This document shows, one piece after another, positions 36,949 through 47,629 of a stretch of DNA of 64,000 bases (positions within the stretch are counted from its first letter, which is position 1; each line of letters starts with the position of its first letter). The notes below the pieces were generated by a model. The model ran no database searches and had not been told where the DNA came from. It saw nothing but the letters and a program-made list of their open reading frames with translations. A program made the position numbers and the translations under genes. The stretch is taken from positions 3,970,501 through 4,034,500 of the forward strand of contig NC_091874.1 in assembly GCF_019399895.1 (NCBI RefSeq). Direction: 5' to 3'. Origin of the DNA: Cardiocondyla obscurior. Taxonomy: Eukaryota > Arthropoda > Insecta > Hymenoptera > Formicidae.

Positions 36949-37316
36949 TCTGTGGTTACGGTCGATCACCAGTCAACGATAACACCGCCAGGTCAAGCTC
37001 GAGAGATCGGTACGATTCGAAGGCAATCGCGCTTTCTTAACCTCGGATTTTGCTCGAATATGTTTCATTATTCACATCGTGCTATTAAAATAACGCTATA
37101 TTTAATCCCAACGCCCGGCGCCGCGAAATAACTCCCCTGCCAAACGTTGGATTGTTCTATTAATAAATCTTACGCGATGCGAGGGCTGACGAGAATCTGC
37201 GGGAAATGATGGCGCGCCTTCCCCGGTAAAGTGAGGCGCAAGAATTCGGCGGTGCCCGCAAAAGTGGCAAGTAACGACTGCCGTCAGAAACGCGACAGAC
37301 TGTTGTGCGTCAAGCG

Positions 37317-37356
37317 GGCTCGTAACAGGCGCTTCGCGAAGCGCTTGTTACGATCC
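37317..37356. repeat. 40-bp near-perfect palindrome (inverted repeat, no loop)
   Basis: Two 20-bp arms meet at 37,336/37,337. The core TCGCGA is extended by GAAGCGC and GTTACGA-type arms. Only two pairs fail: one would be a G.U wobble in RNA (37,329 with 37,344) and one is C/T (37,319 with 37,354). By far the longest palindrome seen in the window. It could form a cruciform or RNA hairpin, or be a symmetric protein-binding site. It lies inside an open frame (37,231-37,503) that I do not consider coding. Confidence 0.95.
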
Positions 37357-37388
37357 GGTCTTGTCCCGGTACACGTTGCATTTAGTCA

Positions 37389-37406
37389 GGACCACCCCCG
37401 TGGTCC
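37389..37406. repeat. Perfect 7-bp hairpin with C4 loop
   Basis: GGACCAC and GTGGTCC flank a CCCC loop. It sits 33 bp after the 40-bp palindrome at 37,317-37,356, so the two form adjacent potential stem-loops. Confidence 0.9.
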
Positions 37407-38286
37407 AGCGACCGCCTCTGCCCACGCACGCAAGGGCTGTCCCGACGCCGTGGATATTTATACAGCTATTGTCCCCGAATCCAGCGTCGATAACTCAGCC
37501 TAATTACATTAAGAGCAGAACATTATGCCCACTGAGAGAAGGATGACAACTGCGGTAGAACGATTTGTCATATTAGCGATGTAATTACGGCGTGTGGGGT
37601 ACAACGATCACGAGACGTCACGTGAGAAGAAGACGCGAATAATCCGGAGGTCCCATAAATAGATTGGTAGCGGCCAGTCAACGTTATTTTATTTTTACAG
37701 CATGCACGTGTACTGTAATTTTTATTCTCAGATATTTCACTCGTTTTAAATATACTCTCTTTATTCTCTTATTCGAAATATAATCTTTGAAAAAATTTTG
37801 TAAACGTTTAATTAAATATGTTCGTGATATATTAATTGGAAGTTAAATTTCTATCGGCTGCTGAATTCTTATAGCAGCGGCATGACGTTTTTCGACCCTG
37901 GACGGAGGTAAATGATAAAAAGATATGATTTTATTAGATTCGAGAAATCGTAACGAAATGTCCAAGCGTGTTTTCATATATGAGGTGGGACGTTCTAATA
38001 ATGCCTCATCACGCACGTGTGATATGATATCTTTATACATGTCACGCTGGTATGCTGGCGAACGAATGAATGAAACGCAGTAACGAGGCAGAAGAGGCGA
38101 AGGGAAGGCAGAAAAAAAAAATGGAGAATGATTGCGCCTGTAAATAACGGCTTCTATAAAATAAATGTAACGAGTCGTTCGATAGCAAAAGGCTAATGAG
38201 AATAGGTGCGTGCGAATGCCGAGAGACAACGCCCCAATTAACATAACGCATCATGCGGGAACTTTTATTTATTTATATTCGTCTCT

Positions 38287-38352
38287 AGAGAAAGCGAGAG
38301 AGCGGAAAAGAGAAAAAGAGAGAAAGACAGAGAGACGAAGGGAGGAGGCAAG
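38287..38352. repeat. GA-rich purine tract
   Basis: An almost unbroken purine run on the plus strand built from GAGA and GAAA units, about 66 bp. GAGA-factor type sequence is possible but not distinguishable from a microsatellite. Confidence 0.9.
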
Positions 38353-39215
38353 CTGAGTTTTATTTATGGCCTATCAGGTTAATTAATAACGCACGACTCT
38401 GTCGTCTATGCCTCTCGTCCTCGCTCTATCACCGAGCCTCTTCCTCGCACCGGACAGGACTTGGCGTGTATGGCGAATGGCGTGGAAAAATTAATTCGGT
38501 CATTAACGAATCGCATTCGTAATAGCGCGACTCGTGCCCGTCGAGTCCCTCGGGAGCGGGATGAGAAAGGATGAGCGCGGTCCCGCAGGTATTCCGGGGA
38601 ATATCGATTAATCAAACGAAGGGCGAGCACTTCGCAATCAGTGTTAACAAAGTTTAACGAGCTTCCTGTTATCGCGCGCCCCGATAAGTGCGCCTCGTAG
38701 ATATCACCCCTTGATAAACGCAATTGCAAACGGCAGCGCGAATTAGCAGATTGTTATTTGTAGATTCCGTTCGGTCGCTCGGTATTTTCGGCGGCTCATC
38801 GTCGCTCCAACACGCGCGTATCGCTGGCAATCTGAAATCCGCCGGCGGGGTACCACGCTCCCGGGGAAAACTTCCGATTCAAACACGCGCAGTTAATACG
38901 GGGAGACACTTTACGACAGCGAGCTTTCGCGCATGGCGGCCTTCAGAAACGTGCTAGGTCGGGTTATTAAGAGGGCACGAGGACCTCTTGTTTTATAGTG
39001 GCTCGGAACGTTTAAAGAAGACGGTATCCTTCGACGGTGGAAGGTCAGCCGAATTCAAACGACCGTCTTGGAGAATCTTTCTCTCCCGGGAAGCGGACCG
39101 ATCGTGTTACACCGGTCTTTCGGGACCTGTGCGCTAGTAATTATCCCTCCCTCTTAACTATAGAGACACTTCGGATCGCGTTACACTGTTGGTTCTTACA
39201 ATTAGTGAAGACATC

Positions 39216-39235
39216 TTTTTTTTTTTTTTTTTTTT
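39216..39235. repeat. T20 homopolymer
   Basis: Uninterrupted run of 20 T. Confidence 0.95.
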
Positions 39236-39968
39236 ACGTCGGCGAACATGAATTATTTCATCTGGCTCTTTTAAATTTATACGCCTAGACGGGAGTGCGA
39301 GTTCCGAACTTCCGGACGAAGTTCGACGCGAGCTTAACGATAAATGAAATAAGATGCGCTAGACGGAAAAAAACATTTAATTACGAAATGTATCGTGTAT
39401 TATCGGGACGCCTCCAGCGACGTGCCTTTGACTAGCTGCAACCGCTAACCGTTGTAGTCACGCGAGTATACATTCGCAGTGCGTATCGCGCGACGCCTAC
39501 CGTACAAAAGATCTCGATACATTAACATACGCGACGTGATTACCAGCAGATAACTCAGTGAGCGGTCTTATCGTGCTTCCGCTGAATGGTATGAAAACCA
39601 TCGGAAAAGCGCGTCATTGCGCGGTCGTGCTTGTAACTTGGTGCACACGTACGTCGTACACGCCAGGCACAATGGAACACAGCCGCCGGGTCTGAGCGAT
39701 TCTCTCGCGATTTCCTTTCTTCTTCGCTCTCCCTTTCTCTTCTCTTTCCACGGAGTCCCAGTATAATGTTTTATGGCGGCGATCAGCCGTAGAAGTATGA
39801 AGTGTCGATAGAGCGAGGCAGAAGCGAAGAGCGGCGAAGATCAAAGGGCCCATAGAGGCCGCGTGGTAGCTCGGGGGACAGGGGAGTCCTCCCTCCGCCC
39901 TTCTACATCTCACTCTCGTCCCTTGCCGCGCCGCCGTCTTAGTCCTCTTCTCCTTCATACCGCCACGT

Positions 39969-40242
39969 TCATCGTCGTGATCTCTCTTCCGCCGACTGCC
40001 TCTCCGTCTCCGTACCGTACGACTGACACTCTCTTCTCCGCAGCCGAGCGAATGGTTTCTGCGTTTGCTGCAAGTCTTTCTTCTTCGTTTGCTCTTGATC
40101 CTCCATCTCCTCCTCCTCCTCCTCCTCTTTCTCAATCTCCTCTTCCTCCATGATTGGCGCTGGCTTCATGACGATTCCGTGATTTTCTTCGGTACTCGAG
40201 AGACCGGCGAATCGTATTTTCTGAATACCGTCGAGTCCCACG
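39969..40242 (-). CDS. Candidate terminal exon encoding an acidic low-complexity protein segment
   Basis: On the minus strand a pyrimidine-rich stretch ending TTTCAATATCTTCAG (just above 40,242) could be an acceptor. The next frame is open for 90 codons to a TGA. It starts VGLDGIQKIRFAGLSSTEEN, passes through a glutamate tract (about residues 33-46, from the GAG repeat at 40,106-40,127), then QTKKKDLQQTQKPFARLRRR. Acidic tracts followed by basic stretches occur in real nuclear proteins, but a GAG/CTC microsatellite gives the same pattern for free. The first codon is GTG, so it would have to be an exon rather than a complete gene. No family is recognised. Confidence 0.2.
40106..40127. repeat. 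TCC/GAG trinucleotide repeat
   Basis: About seven uninterrupted TCC units on the plus strand (GAG on the minus strand). It encodes the glutamate tract of the minus-strand candidate exon at 39,969-40,242. Confidence 0.92.
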
Positions 40243-40299
40243 CTGAAGATATTGAAACTCGCGTTACGAGAAGATGATGGAGACGGCGAGCTCCGGATA

Positions 40300-41560
40300 C
40301 GCAGCGCAATAAAGGATTAAAAGATCGCGGTTTAAATGCCGACGATTCGAGCGCAGGGTATACGATCTTGAAATTTCGAGTTGATTAAATTATACAGATA
40401 ATAATATAAAAGCATCGATCACGAATTTGTGCCTTTCGTCACTTTTGTAGATTTTTCTAAACCTAGGTGTATGCTGCATTTGCATCTCGGCGTGATTAAT
40501 AAATAAAAAAAAAATTATGTCAGTCCGGTTCTCCTCTCGAGTGGCCGCGCGCGGTCGTATGACATTTCAGCCGGCTGTTATTATATCGGCAGACCACTGA
40601 ATCGCTCGGAGACCCGCTCGGGGACTTTGATGAGTCAGCCTACCGAGCGGCGTTCTGCTAATTTTTCAATTTATTCCTTCAATTACGGCGAAGTGCGCGA
40701 TACGTCGACAATTGGCCGCTATTAGTTTCGAAACGCGAAGATTCGGAGAGCTTCCGCCGGCCAAAAAAAAGAAGGAGGTCCGCGTCTGGACCACGGCGCC
40801 GACCCGCGTGTGTCCCGGCACTTCCGCTCGCGCTGATCGCCGGTCATTAATACCCGAATAAGAAATTAAAAGGGCGGATCTCCCCTGTTCACAGTTTTAT
40901 CGTGGAAGCTTAACGTCGCCTGAATGAGAAATTTACGTTCCCGTCATTAAGCGCACCTGTGACATTCGTCGATCTGATTACATAAACTAATAAACGTCGC
41001 CCTTTACTTTGTGGATACGCCAGAGTTATCATAATAAGAGCATACTTACGGCGGAAAGTGGACTCTAAAGTCCATCTCTCGCGTTACGAGCGCGGACGCT
41101 AATTCAATACGGATTATCGTACGCTTCCCTTAGGAAGATTTCGATTCATTTCACCAAGATAAAAATCATTTCAGCAGTTCCCCGCAATCGTATATAACGC
41201 GCGGAGCAATTTTAACGTCATCAAATACTCGTACCTGGTCATATTACAAATATATATGCGCTAGATACATTTTTATTTGCGCAATCTTGCGATTAACTGA
41301 AACGAGATATGGGATTTTTAATCCTCAGAGCCGCGCGCACCATCGGCCGAAGACAACGCGTGTTAATATTCCGCAAATTGATTTATTCCGCGAGATTTAA
41401 CGTTTCTAACGCCGGCTAACGAGACAACTATAATTTGTCGCGAAAAACGGACTAACGAGCCGACGCCGCCGTTCCCGCAATTAGCCGCGCTGCGTAAACG
41501 CAGCTCGGCTGGACAAAGGATTACGAATACCACTTGCGCGCGATGATGAGAAGGCGTCTC
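40300..41560. other. Spacer between two GC-rich islands
   Basis: Mixed composition. A donor-like GCC|GTAAGTATG occurs on the minus strand at about 41,045, with only a weak acceptor upstream. No gene recognised. Confidence 0.7.
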
Positions 41561-42010
41561 TAGTCGTGATCGCATAAATCAACGCAAAAACGGAGAGCGG
41601 CGAGACCGAGAGAGCAGCCGGGGAGGGCCGCGCGAGAAAGGGTCAGGCCGGCCGGTCGGCCGGCTCGGTCAGGTACCAGCCAGATATATACCTGGCGAGT
41701 TCTGGAAAACATTGACGCGCGACAAGAGGCCACGCACCCGTCCCGCCGATGACACAGCGGCGCACGTGCACGCGGAGTAGTCGAGTATAAATAATACAAG
41801 ACGCGGACAAAGACGCCGCCCTCCCGGCCATTTGTTTAAATTAAAATTATCTCCGCGGAGCGGAGCGGCGAGAGAGGTGCCTTGCGAGTACCCGGGCACG
41901 CGTGTCGCCGCACGCCGCGTACGATCACGCACACGCGGGCCTTTTATTACGATTGTTAATGGCCGGCCGGCCGTATGTTAGGCACGGGCCCGCAGAAAGA
42001 GAGCGCGGAT
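41560..42010. promoter_or_regulatory. CpG-rich island with palindromic GGCCGG clusters and a TATAAATA
   Basis: This segment is much richer in CpG and GGCC/CCGG than its flanks. It contains a perfect 8-bp stem with a 2-nt loop (41,647-41,664), a second GGCCGGCCGGCCG run (41,961-41,973), a CACGTGCAC motif and a textbook TATAAATA box (41,786-41,793, plus strand). Several frames are open on the minus strand, as expected from composition. It could be an unmethylated promoter or enhancer island. No initiator at the proper distance from the TATA box was evident. Confidence 0.25.
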
Positions 42011-42114
42011 GCACGAGTTTTGCGAGGGTGTTCGATAAATATGACGCAAAGGGCGCGACGAGAGGATCTGTGCGCGGGCGTAAAATTGTCAAGGCTACGC
42101 ATTATAAAAGATAG

Positions 42115-42173
42115 AAAGAAGAAAACAAAAAAAAAAAAAAAAAAAAAAAAAAGAAAAGGAAAAAAAAGAAAAG
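42115..42173. repeat. Purine tract with A26
   Basis: Longest homopolymer in the window (A26 at 42,127-42,152) within a nearly pure A/G stretch. It marks the right edge of the CpG-rich island. Confidence 0.95.
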
Positions 42174-42179
42174 TAGTCG

Positions 42180-44160
42180 ATTGCGCGATACCGGTCGATC
42201 AGGTTTTTATTTCGTCGGATGTGATTGTGTTTACAATCGTCGCCTCGGTGGAAAATTTATTATTCGAGATACGAAGAGCCGGCGGATTTATCGGAGATCC
42301 AGTGACATAAAGATGAGGCCGAGCGTCAGGATTAGAAATCAGAGTGAGCCAAGAGGGCCGAAATAGAATCATCGGGAATGCCGGGCACGTCTTAAATCCG
42401 CCGATACCGATCTCACTTCTATCGATAGCCTTATGAGCAGCCTCGACTGGATTCTGGAGGCGCAGTGATTCGTCGGTGACTTTACGAGGATCGTTACGGA
42501 CGTCCTGTCGATTCCGTTCGCGGCTAATTGAACGTTTTCTCACGTAAGAGAGGAGGGCGATAGGAAAGCGGAATTCTGGCGACGTTATTCGAACTCTCGC
42601 AACGACCGCCAATCAGCGATCTACTTACGTCTATGCAAACTGATCTTCTAATTAGCACAGCGGCAGCCACGCCTTTTTAGCTCGATAAAATTAAATTAAT
42701 AATTACTGTGGTGCGCGGTATATGATGCATCTTTTCGCTAAGTATCCACCTCGACGTTATTAGCGTCAGAACCGAAAATGGTTGAACTGTTACTAATTAA
42801 TGTAACGAGACAGCGAGTCAGTGGATCCATTTATGACTTATGAAAATTATATTTTATATCTACTTGTGTGCAGGGACACTGAAATAGCCGGCTTGAAAAC
42901 GTCATGTAATTTACAAATAATATTCAATAAAATAAACTTATAATTTAATTAATAAATAAATAAAGATTATGCCGTAAAGCAATTAATGAATCATATAATA
43001 ATAATTTTTTTTTTAAAGAAATCTTAAATTGTTAGAGATGCAAACTTTATTCGCATGATAAGAAAATGTTTGTCTCGTATGAACAAAGTTCTCATCTTGA
43101 GCAAGACCGACAGGTAACAAAGCGCGAAGGATAATTGCGATCATAATTCTCATGTCACGTTAAAGAAGGTACTTTATTGTACGGAACGTCCGACAATGTT
43201 AAAAAAATTAAACTTGACACGGCCGTGACAGCGCGGCCAAAAGTGTCGCGCAAAGACGATTCGTAGATTGCGTACGTACCTTCGGCGAAGGTAACGACTC
43301 GCGGATCTGGAGATAAGGCTCTTTATCGCTATTAAAGAAACTCGTAAAAATCCATGAAGGTCTTTTCCTCGAAAAGCAAAAGAAATATCTACCCATGTCT
43401 ATCTACTTTTTATTTTATTTTTTTACTATCACGTCCTTTTCCGCGATTGCAACTATTCGCACGCTGAAGAAGATTTGCGTACGCGGCCGTGTATTTGTCC
43501 TCGTGACGAATGGTTCACGAGCGGAATAGGCACTCGCGGAACGAATTAACTGGGATTCGCGGCGATTCGATTACTCGTTTACCACGGTGATTACGTGCTG
43601 GTAAAAAGCTGCGAAACTCGTTCCTACGGAGATCTGTCTTTCTCTCTTTCTCTCCCGTCGGGCTTTCTTTCTTCGTTACCGTGCTCACACCGAGTCGCGC
43701 ACGATCTGCTTTTACCCCGCAGTAAAGCACTTCGCGCCGCCACGAGTTCGAGTCGTTTTATCGAATCCCGATCTTCTCCCGGCACTTCTGTCCTTCATCG
43801 CCGGCTGAATGTGATCCGACTGATAGTCGAATACGATGCCAGATGTTAGGCCAGGGCAATTTGCGCAACGATCGATTTACGACAGCCCCGTACACGTCTA
43901 TAAACGCACGCGTATGTATAGCATCGCCGCCCGGTTCTCTTCCCAGCTTTAATGTAAGTCCAATAAAGTCGTTCTCGCCCGAACGATCTCGGATCGCGGT
44001 TTAACGCGGTTCAACGGCTCGGCGATCGCTGAAGAATTCATTAAAACTGCGCCGAGGTAGCACGAAGAGCATCGCGTCTTGAAATAGATGGATTACGCCT
44101 TTCTCATGACTCACCGGTGAAATTTTATTTTCCCGTCGACCGGAAAATAATTTCTTCGTA
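42180..44160. other. Spacer surrounding the 43.3-kb candidate exon
   Basis: AT-rich at 42,840-43,020. Apart from the minus-strand ATG-to-donor candidate (43,280-43,396), only short unremarkable frames. Confidence 0.65.
43280..43396 (-). CDS. Candidate 5' coding exon, 39 codons, unknown product
   Basis: On the minus strand an ATG (43,396-43,394) starts a frame of exactly 39 codons that ends at a near-perfect donor CCGAAG|GTACGTACG, leaving phase 0. The peptide begins MGRYFFCFSRKRPSW and ends QIRESLPSPK. It has a short aromatic N-terminus followed by basic residues, not a clear signal peptide. Without splicing the frame would continue a further 23 codons to a stop. No partner exon was identified, and an internal acceptor-like CCTTATCTCCAG near 43,308 would allow a shorter exon. 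No family is recognised. Confidence 0.2.
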
Positions 44161-44161
44161 G

Positions 44162-44245
44162 CGGATCGATTAGTTTATAACGCGGCAGCAAATGCTTCTT
44201 TCGAATTGATTTTGACCTGACGTTAAATTCAATGCGTAAATTAAG
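44162..44245 (+). other. Candidate non-coding exon with perfect donor
   Basis: The donor AAG|GTAAGTAAG at 44,246 matches the full consensus. About 84 bp upstream is an acceptor-like AATTTCTTCGTAG. All three frames between them contain stops, so if this is an exon it is untranslated or part of a non-coding RNA. The minus strand carries its own possible donor nearby (CACCG|GTGAGTCATG at about 44,112), so strand is uncertain. Confidence 0.12.
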
Positions 44246-44552
44246 GTAAGTAAGGCTTGTAATCTCCTGCAGGAGGTTCGCTCTATTTTTGCCTGAGGAT
44301 TTTGTACGGCGGATCGTCCGAGGAATTCGATGGCGGGACCCGATCAGCACCGGTGGACATTTCGTGGACCGTTAGCCGCTTGTTGACGAGCAACTGTTTG
44401 GACATTATGCCCTGCTTCCTTGTAATCTCGTTGATCTTTCCCGGTGTTCCTCACGGGAGGTAAGAGGAGGGTTTTAAGTCGGCCGGTCGTGTGGCGATCC
44501 ATTACACCTTCGCTGTCGTATCGCCCGCGCAGCATCTGAGACAAAGGATCGC

Positions 44553-44583
44553 GGGGGACGAAAGGGGGGCGGGGAGGGTTAGG
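44553..44583 (+). promoter_or_regulatory. Strong G-quadruplex motif
   Basis: G5, ACGAAA, G6, C, G4, A, G3, TTA, G3. Five usable G runs with short loops, so several folds are possible. Confidence 0.8.
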
Positions 44584-44929
44584 GCGAGCAGAGAAAATCG
44601 GGGGTGGGGAAAAAGGTATCCGTGTCAACTCCCCGCGTAAAATTCACGTAGCTGTCGACGGTGACGGATATCATCCGTAAGAACCGATAGGATCGGCGTT
44701 CGCGCGACGTTCAATGATCTATCATCCGGCCGAAGCTCGTCCGTGCTGGTTATCGAAATACCGCGGGAGATCGTGCGAGATAACGCTCGGATCGAAGGGA
44801 GTCCCGGCCGTTCGGTAAGATCTTTATATTTTACAACCCCGGTGATAATAATACCGTCCCGGAATTTAAAATCGCGGAGGAGAATACGCTTCACCTTCTC
44901 GCGAAAGATCTCGTAACGAAGATATTAAT

Positions 44930-45700
44930 TCCGATCCATGCGTGGCAATGCGAGAAATAAATATTGGCGCTATTCGCATTCTTCGACGCAGAATTATCTC
45001 ACGGTGAGCCGACGGTCGGGTCGCGAATACTCGATTTCGGTAGTTGGCTCATATCTGAATGAGCCGGTCGGAAGGGAAACGATGGACGTGGATGGATCCG
45101 CGGAAAGACGTGAATCCCGTCATGTGGGTGTGGATGCTGCTCGCGCGGATGAGGAGACGGACGAATGCGACGTCGAGCGTGGCAGACAAGGAGCGCGTTA
45201 CGAGAGGCAGATATATGACCCCGGTATGGAAGAAGGACAGACGTGTCCCGGTTGCAGACCCGGAGAGAACGGCGAAAGAAGAGACGACGTGGAAGAGCCG
45301 GAGCTGCAGAGGAGGAGAAGGCGGAGGTTGAGGTGCAGGAGGAACGGGAGAGACACAGAGGGAACTTGTTATGCTTTGAGAGATATGGCGGAGGCCCGCG
45401 GAATACATAATTTTGTAAAGACAAAAATGTTGCGGTCGTGCCTCGGCGGAGTCGCATTTTTCCTTGTTTCACGAAATGTTCAGGCTCGCCTTTCCCTCCG
45501 CCCTTCGTCCTACCCCACCTTGTCCCTTTGCCCTCCACCGCGCCGCTTTTTCCCTTCTCCCCCCCTTCGCTCATCGGGTCTCTCTTTCTCCTCCTCTTCT
45601 TCGTCCTGCTGATGTCCTCCTTGTCCGAGTTACCTCCGCATCATCCCTTTCTCGTTTCTCCGGTAATGCGCTGCGGAATGAGAAACGTTTTGTAAAAAAT
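44930..45700. other. GC-rich block with purine-to-pyrimidine switch; long frames on both strands
   Basis: The left half (about 45,080-45,360) is purine-rich on the plus strand and the right half (about 45,490-45,640) pyrimidine-rich. A 224-codon plus-strand frame with a true ATG (44,938-45,612) and a 191-codon minus-strand frame (44,999-45,574) overlap, and a second plus-strand frame is also open. Simultaneous openness in several frames points to few stops from composition, not to a protein. Residues are Arg/Glu-rich then Ser/Pro-rich with no recognised motif. Confidence 0.55.
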
Positions 45701-47606
45701 GTATCCGCATCTTCGTAGGTACCGTGTGTATCTAGCCGGCGCATATCGCGAGCCGCACAGATGTGTTACCGGCGAAACGTGTTGCTACATCGTTGCGCGT
45801 GTACGTGTTAACGTTCCCGTCGTCGTTGACGTGAATTCTGATGCCGGTGCGTTTGGCAATTTGCGAGTTCCCAGACCGAGATTTGTCGCTGACGCAACAA
45901 ATGCGAGGCGCGACCGAGTATTTTTCCCGTTTTATTATATTTTTTTTTTTCAAACATTAATTCTTCCAAATATTCACAGTCAATAATTCGCTTCGAGATG
46001 CTAGCGTGCATTACACCGTTGCGGTCCCTCTCGTAAATTAATTAATCCCTTTCATCGCTTCATTATTAAAATTAATTGTATCTTGCAAAATATTTGTAAT
46101 GTGATAAAAAATAAAATTCTTACGAAAATTCATTATTTTGTTTTATTTTTTAATGTATCACATTGTATTAAAGTAATTCCTTGGCCGAGATATCGGCGCG
46201 ACCATAAAAAAAGAGAGGCTGAACGGCTATTGTCTCGGGAACAAAATGCGGCTAATAAACGTTTGGTCACGAAAATAGGCGAGACGTACATAACGGTCGT
46301 CGAAGATATTTCCATAAACTTCCCGCGTTCGGGCTCGTGTCTCCTATCTCTCCTCGTTCTTCTCTTCGCGTTTGGGCACGGGGAACGTCTCCCTTCTCGC
46401 GAGGGAAACAGCCACCGCGTCCTTTCCTCTTCGCGCGAGTCGTCTCCACGCGTTCGCTCTCGCTCTCGCGCATAGTTGAGATCCCTAACTGATTTTAGTG
46501 GTTTCCCTTTGACTTTTTGACAGCTTACAAGGGCCGACAGCCATTCAAATACTTCTGTAACCGCGCGTAGGGACCGTCGGCTCCATAACTAACCTCGGCC
46601 AACTCTTGAGAGGGTCAACTTTCCCCTCTTCTCTCTCCTCTCTCTCACTCTCTGTTATGCTCTTACGCGACTCTGCACCGGAGAAGAAGAGTTCCATGAC
46701 CAAACACGAGAAACGCAATCTTGATGAGGAAAATCTATTAGGTGCATTAATGACCATTCGCTACTGACGAAACGCATGGAATTCGCAGCGGGAAGTTTCG
46801 CTTTTCAAGCAACAGAGTTAAACTCGAACACTAACTGATTAAGCTGGCTGAGTTACGAAAGCCGCATATTAAAATCTAACATTGATAGAATATTCATGTA
46901 AATGCCTCGTAATCGACTGTTATGGTTTTATTATTCGGAGCTATTGGCGAGTGTCGATAGCGTTATTCAAGCGGAGTTAACGCGCGGGCAGTGAAAAGGT
47001 TACTCTTGAAACCTTCGAAAAGTCGGCAAACTAATGAAGCGGTCAAGCGATCATAAAAGATAGGCGGGTCGCGCGTGTTTGATGAAGAAATAAAATTATA
47101 CGTCTCTCTCTCGCTCACGGCTCCTCTCCGTTCGGCGCGCACCGAGGCGAAATACAGAACGTACCTCTCGCTCGCGACGACTTTATCTCCTCATTTTTTC
47201 CCCTCCCCCCTTTCTCCACCTCGCCCTCCGCGGTTTATCCGAGTCACCGATCGCGTAGATTCTGAGAACCGGACGAAACAATATCATAACTCGTTGGGGC
47301 CGGGAGCCGGCGGCCATAAATAGAAACGTTCGTACCTGATACAGGGAAAGCCAGCTGCTTCGTATTCCACCCGCGCGATCAAGCGAAGCCGGGCGAGGAA
47401 AGGACGGAAGGGGGAGGAGGGGGTCCACGATAATTATGATGCATCTTAAGGCACCGCGTCACCGACCGATCGGTTTTTGACGGCGACCGAGAAGTGCGGC
47501 CGACAGCGGCTTTCGTAATGCAGGCCCTCTGGGGTCGACCCCGCCTGCGTGATCGAAATTCACGATTGATGAGAGAGCGCGCCTTGCCGCACTTAAGATT
47601 TTTTTC

Positions 47607-47629
47607 TCCCCCTCCCCCCTCCGCCCCAC
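47607..47629 (-). promoter_or_regulatory. C-rich tract, possible G-quadruplex/i-motif
   Basis: C5, T, C6, TCCG, C4, A, CC on the plus strand. The complementary G strand has three long runs, so a quadruplex needs a bulge or a split run. Confidence 0.45.

Larger units (their letters stand above)
29960..37300. other. Spacer, nothing recognisable
   Basis: Contains a purine-rich segment (31,577-31,627), T-rich runs at 33,776-33,800 and 34,220-34,238, a CTTGACTTGACTT repeat at about 34,030, and an A13 run at 35,247-35,259. A 125-codon frame at 35,448-35,825 contains several cysteines but matches no family I know. Confidence 0.72.
37410..39600. other. Spacer, nothing recognisable
   Basis: An isolated strong acceptor (TTATTTTATTTTTACAG near 37,700) is followed by AT-rich sequence with stops in every frame. 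The GA tract and T20 run are listed separately. Confidence 0.72.

Noticed and set aside
44938..45612. 224-codon plus-strand frame with a true ATG
   Set aside because: Other frames on both strands are open over the same DNA, and the product is Arg/Glu-rich then Ser/Pro-rich low complexity without a motif. Kept only as a block description.
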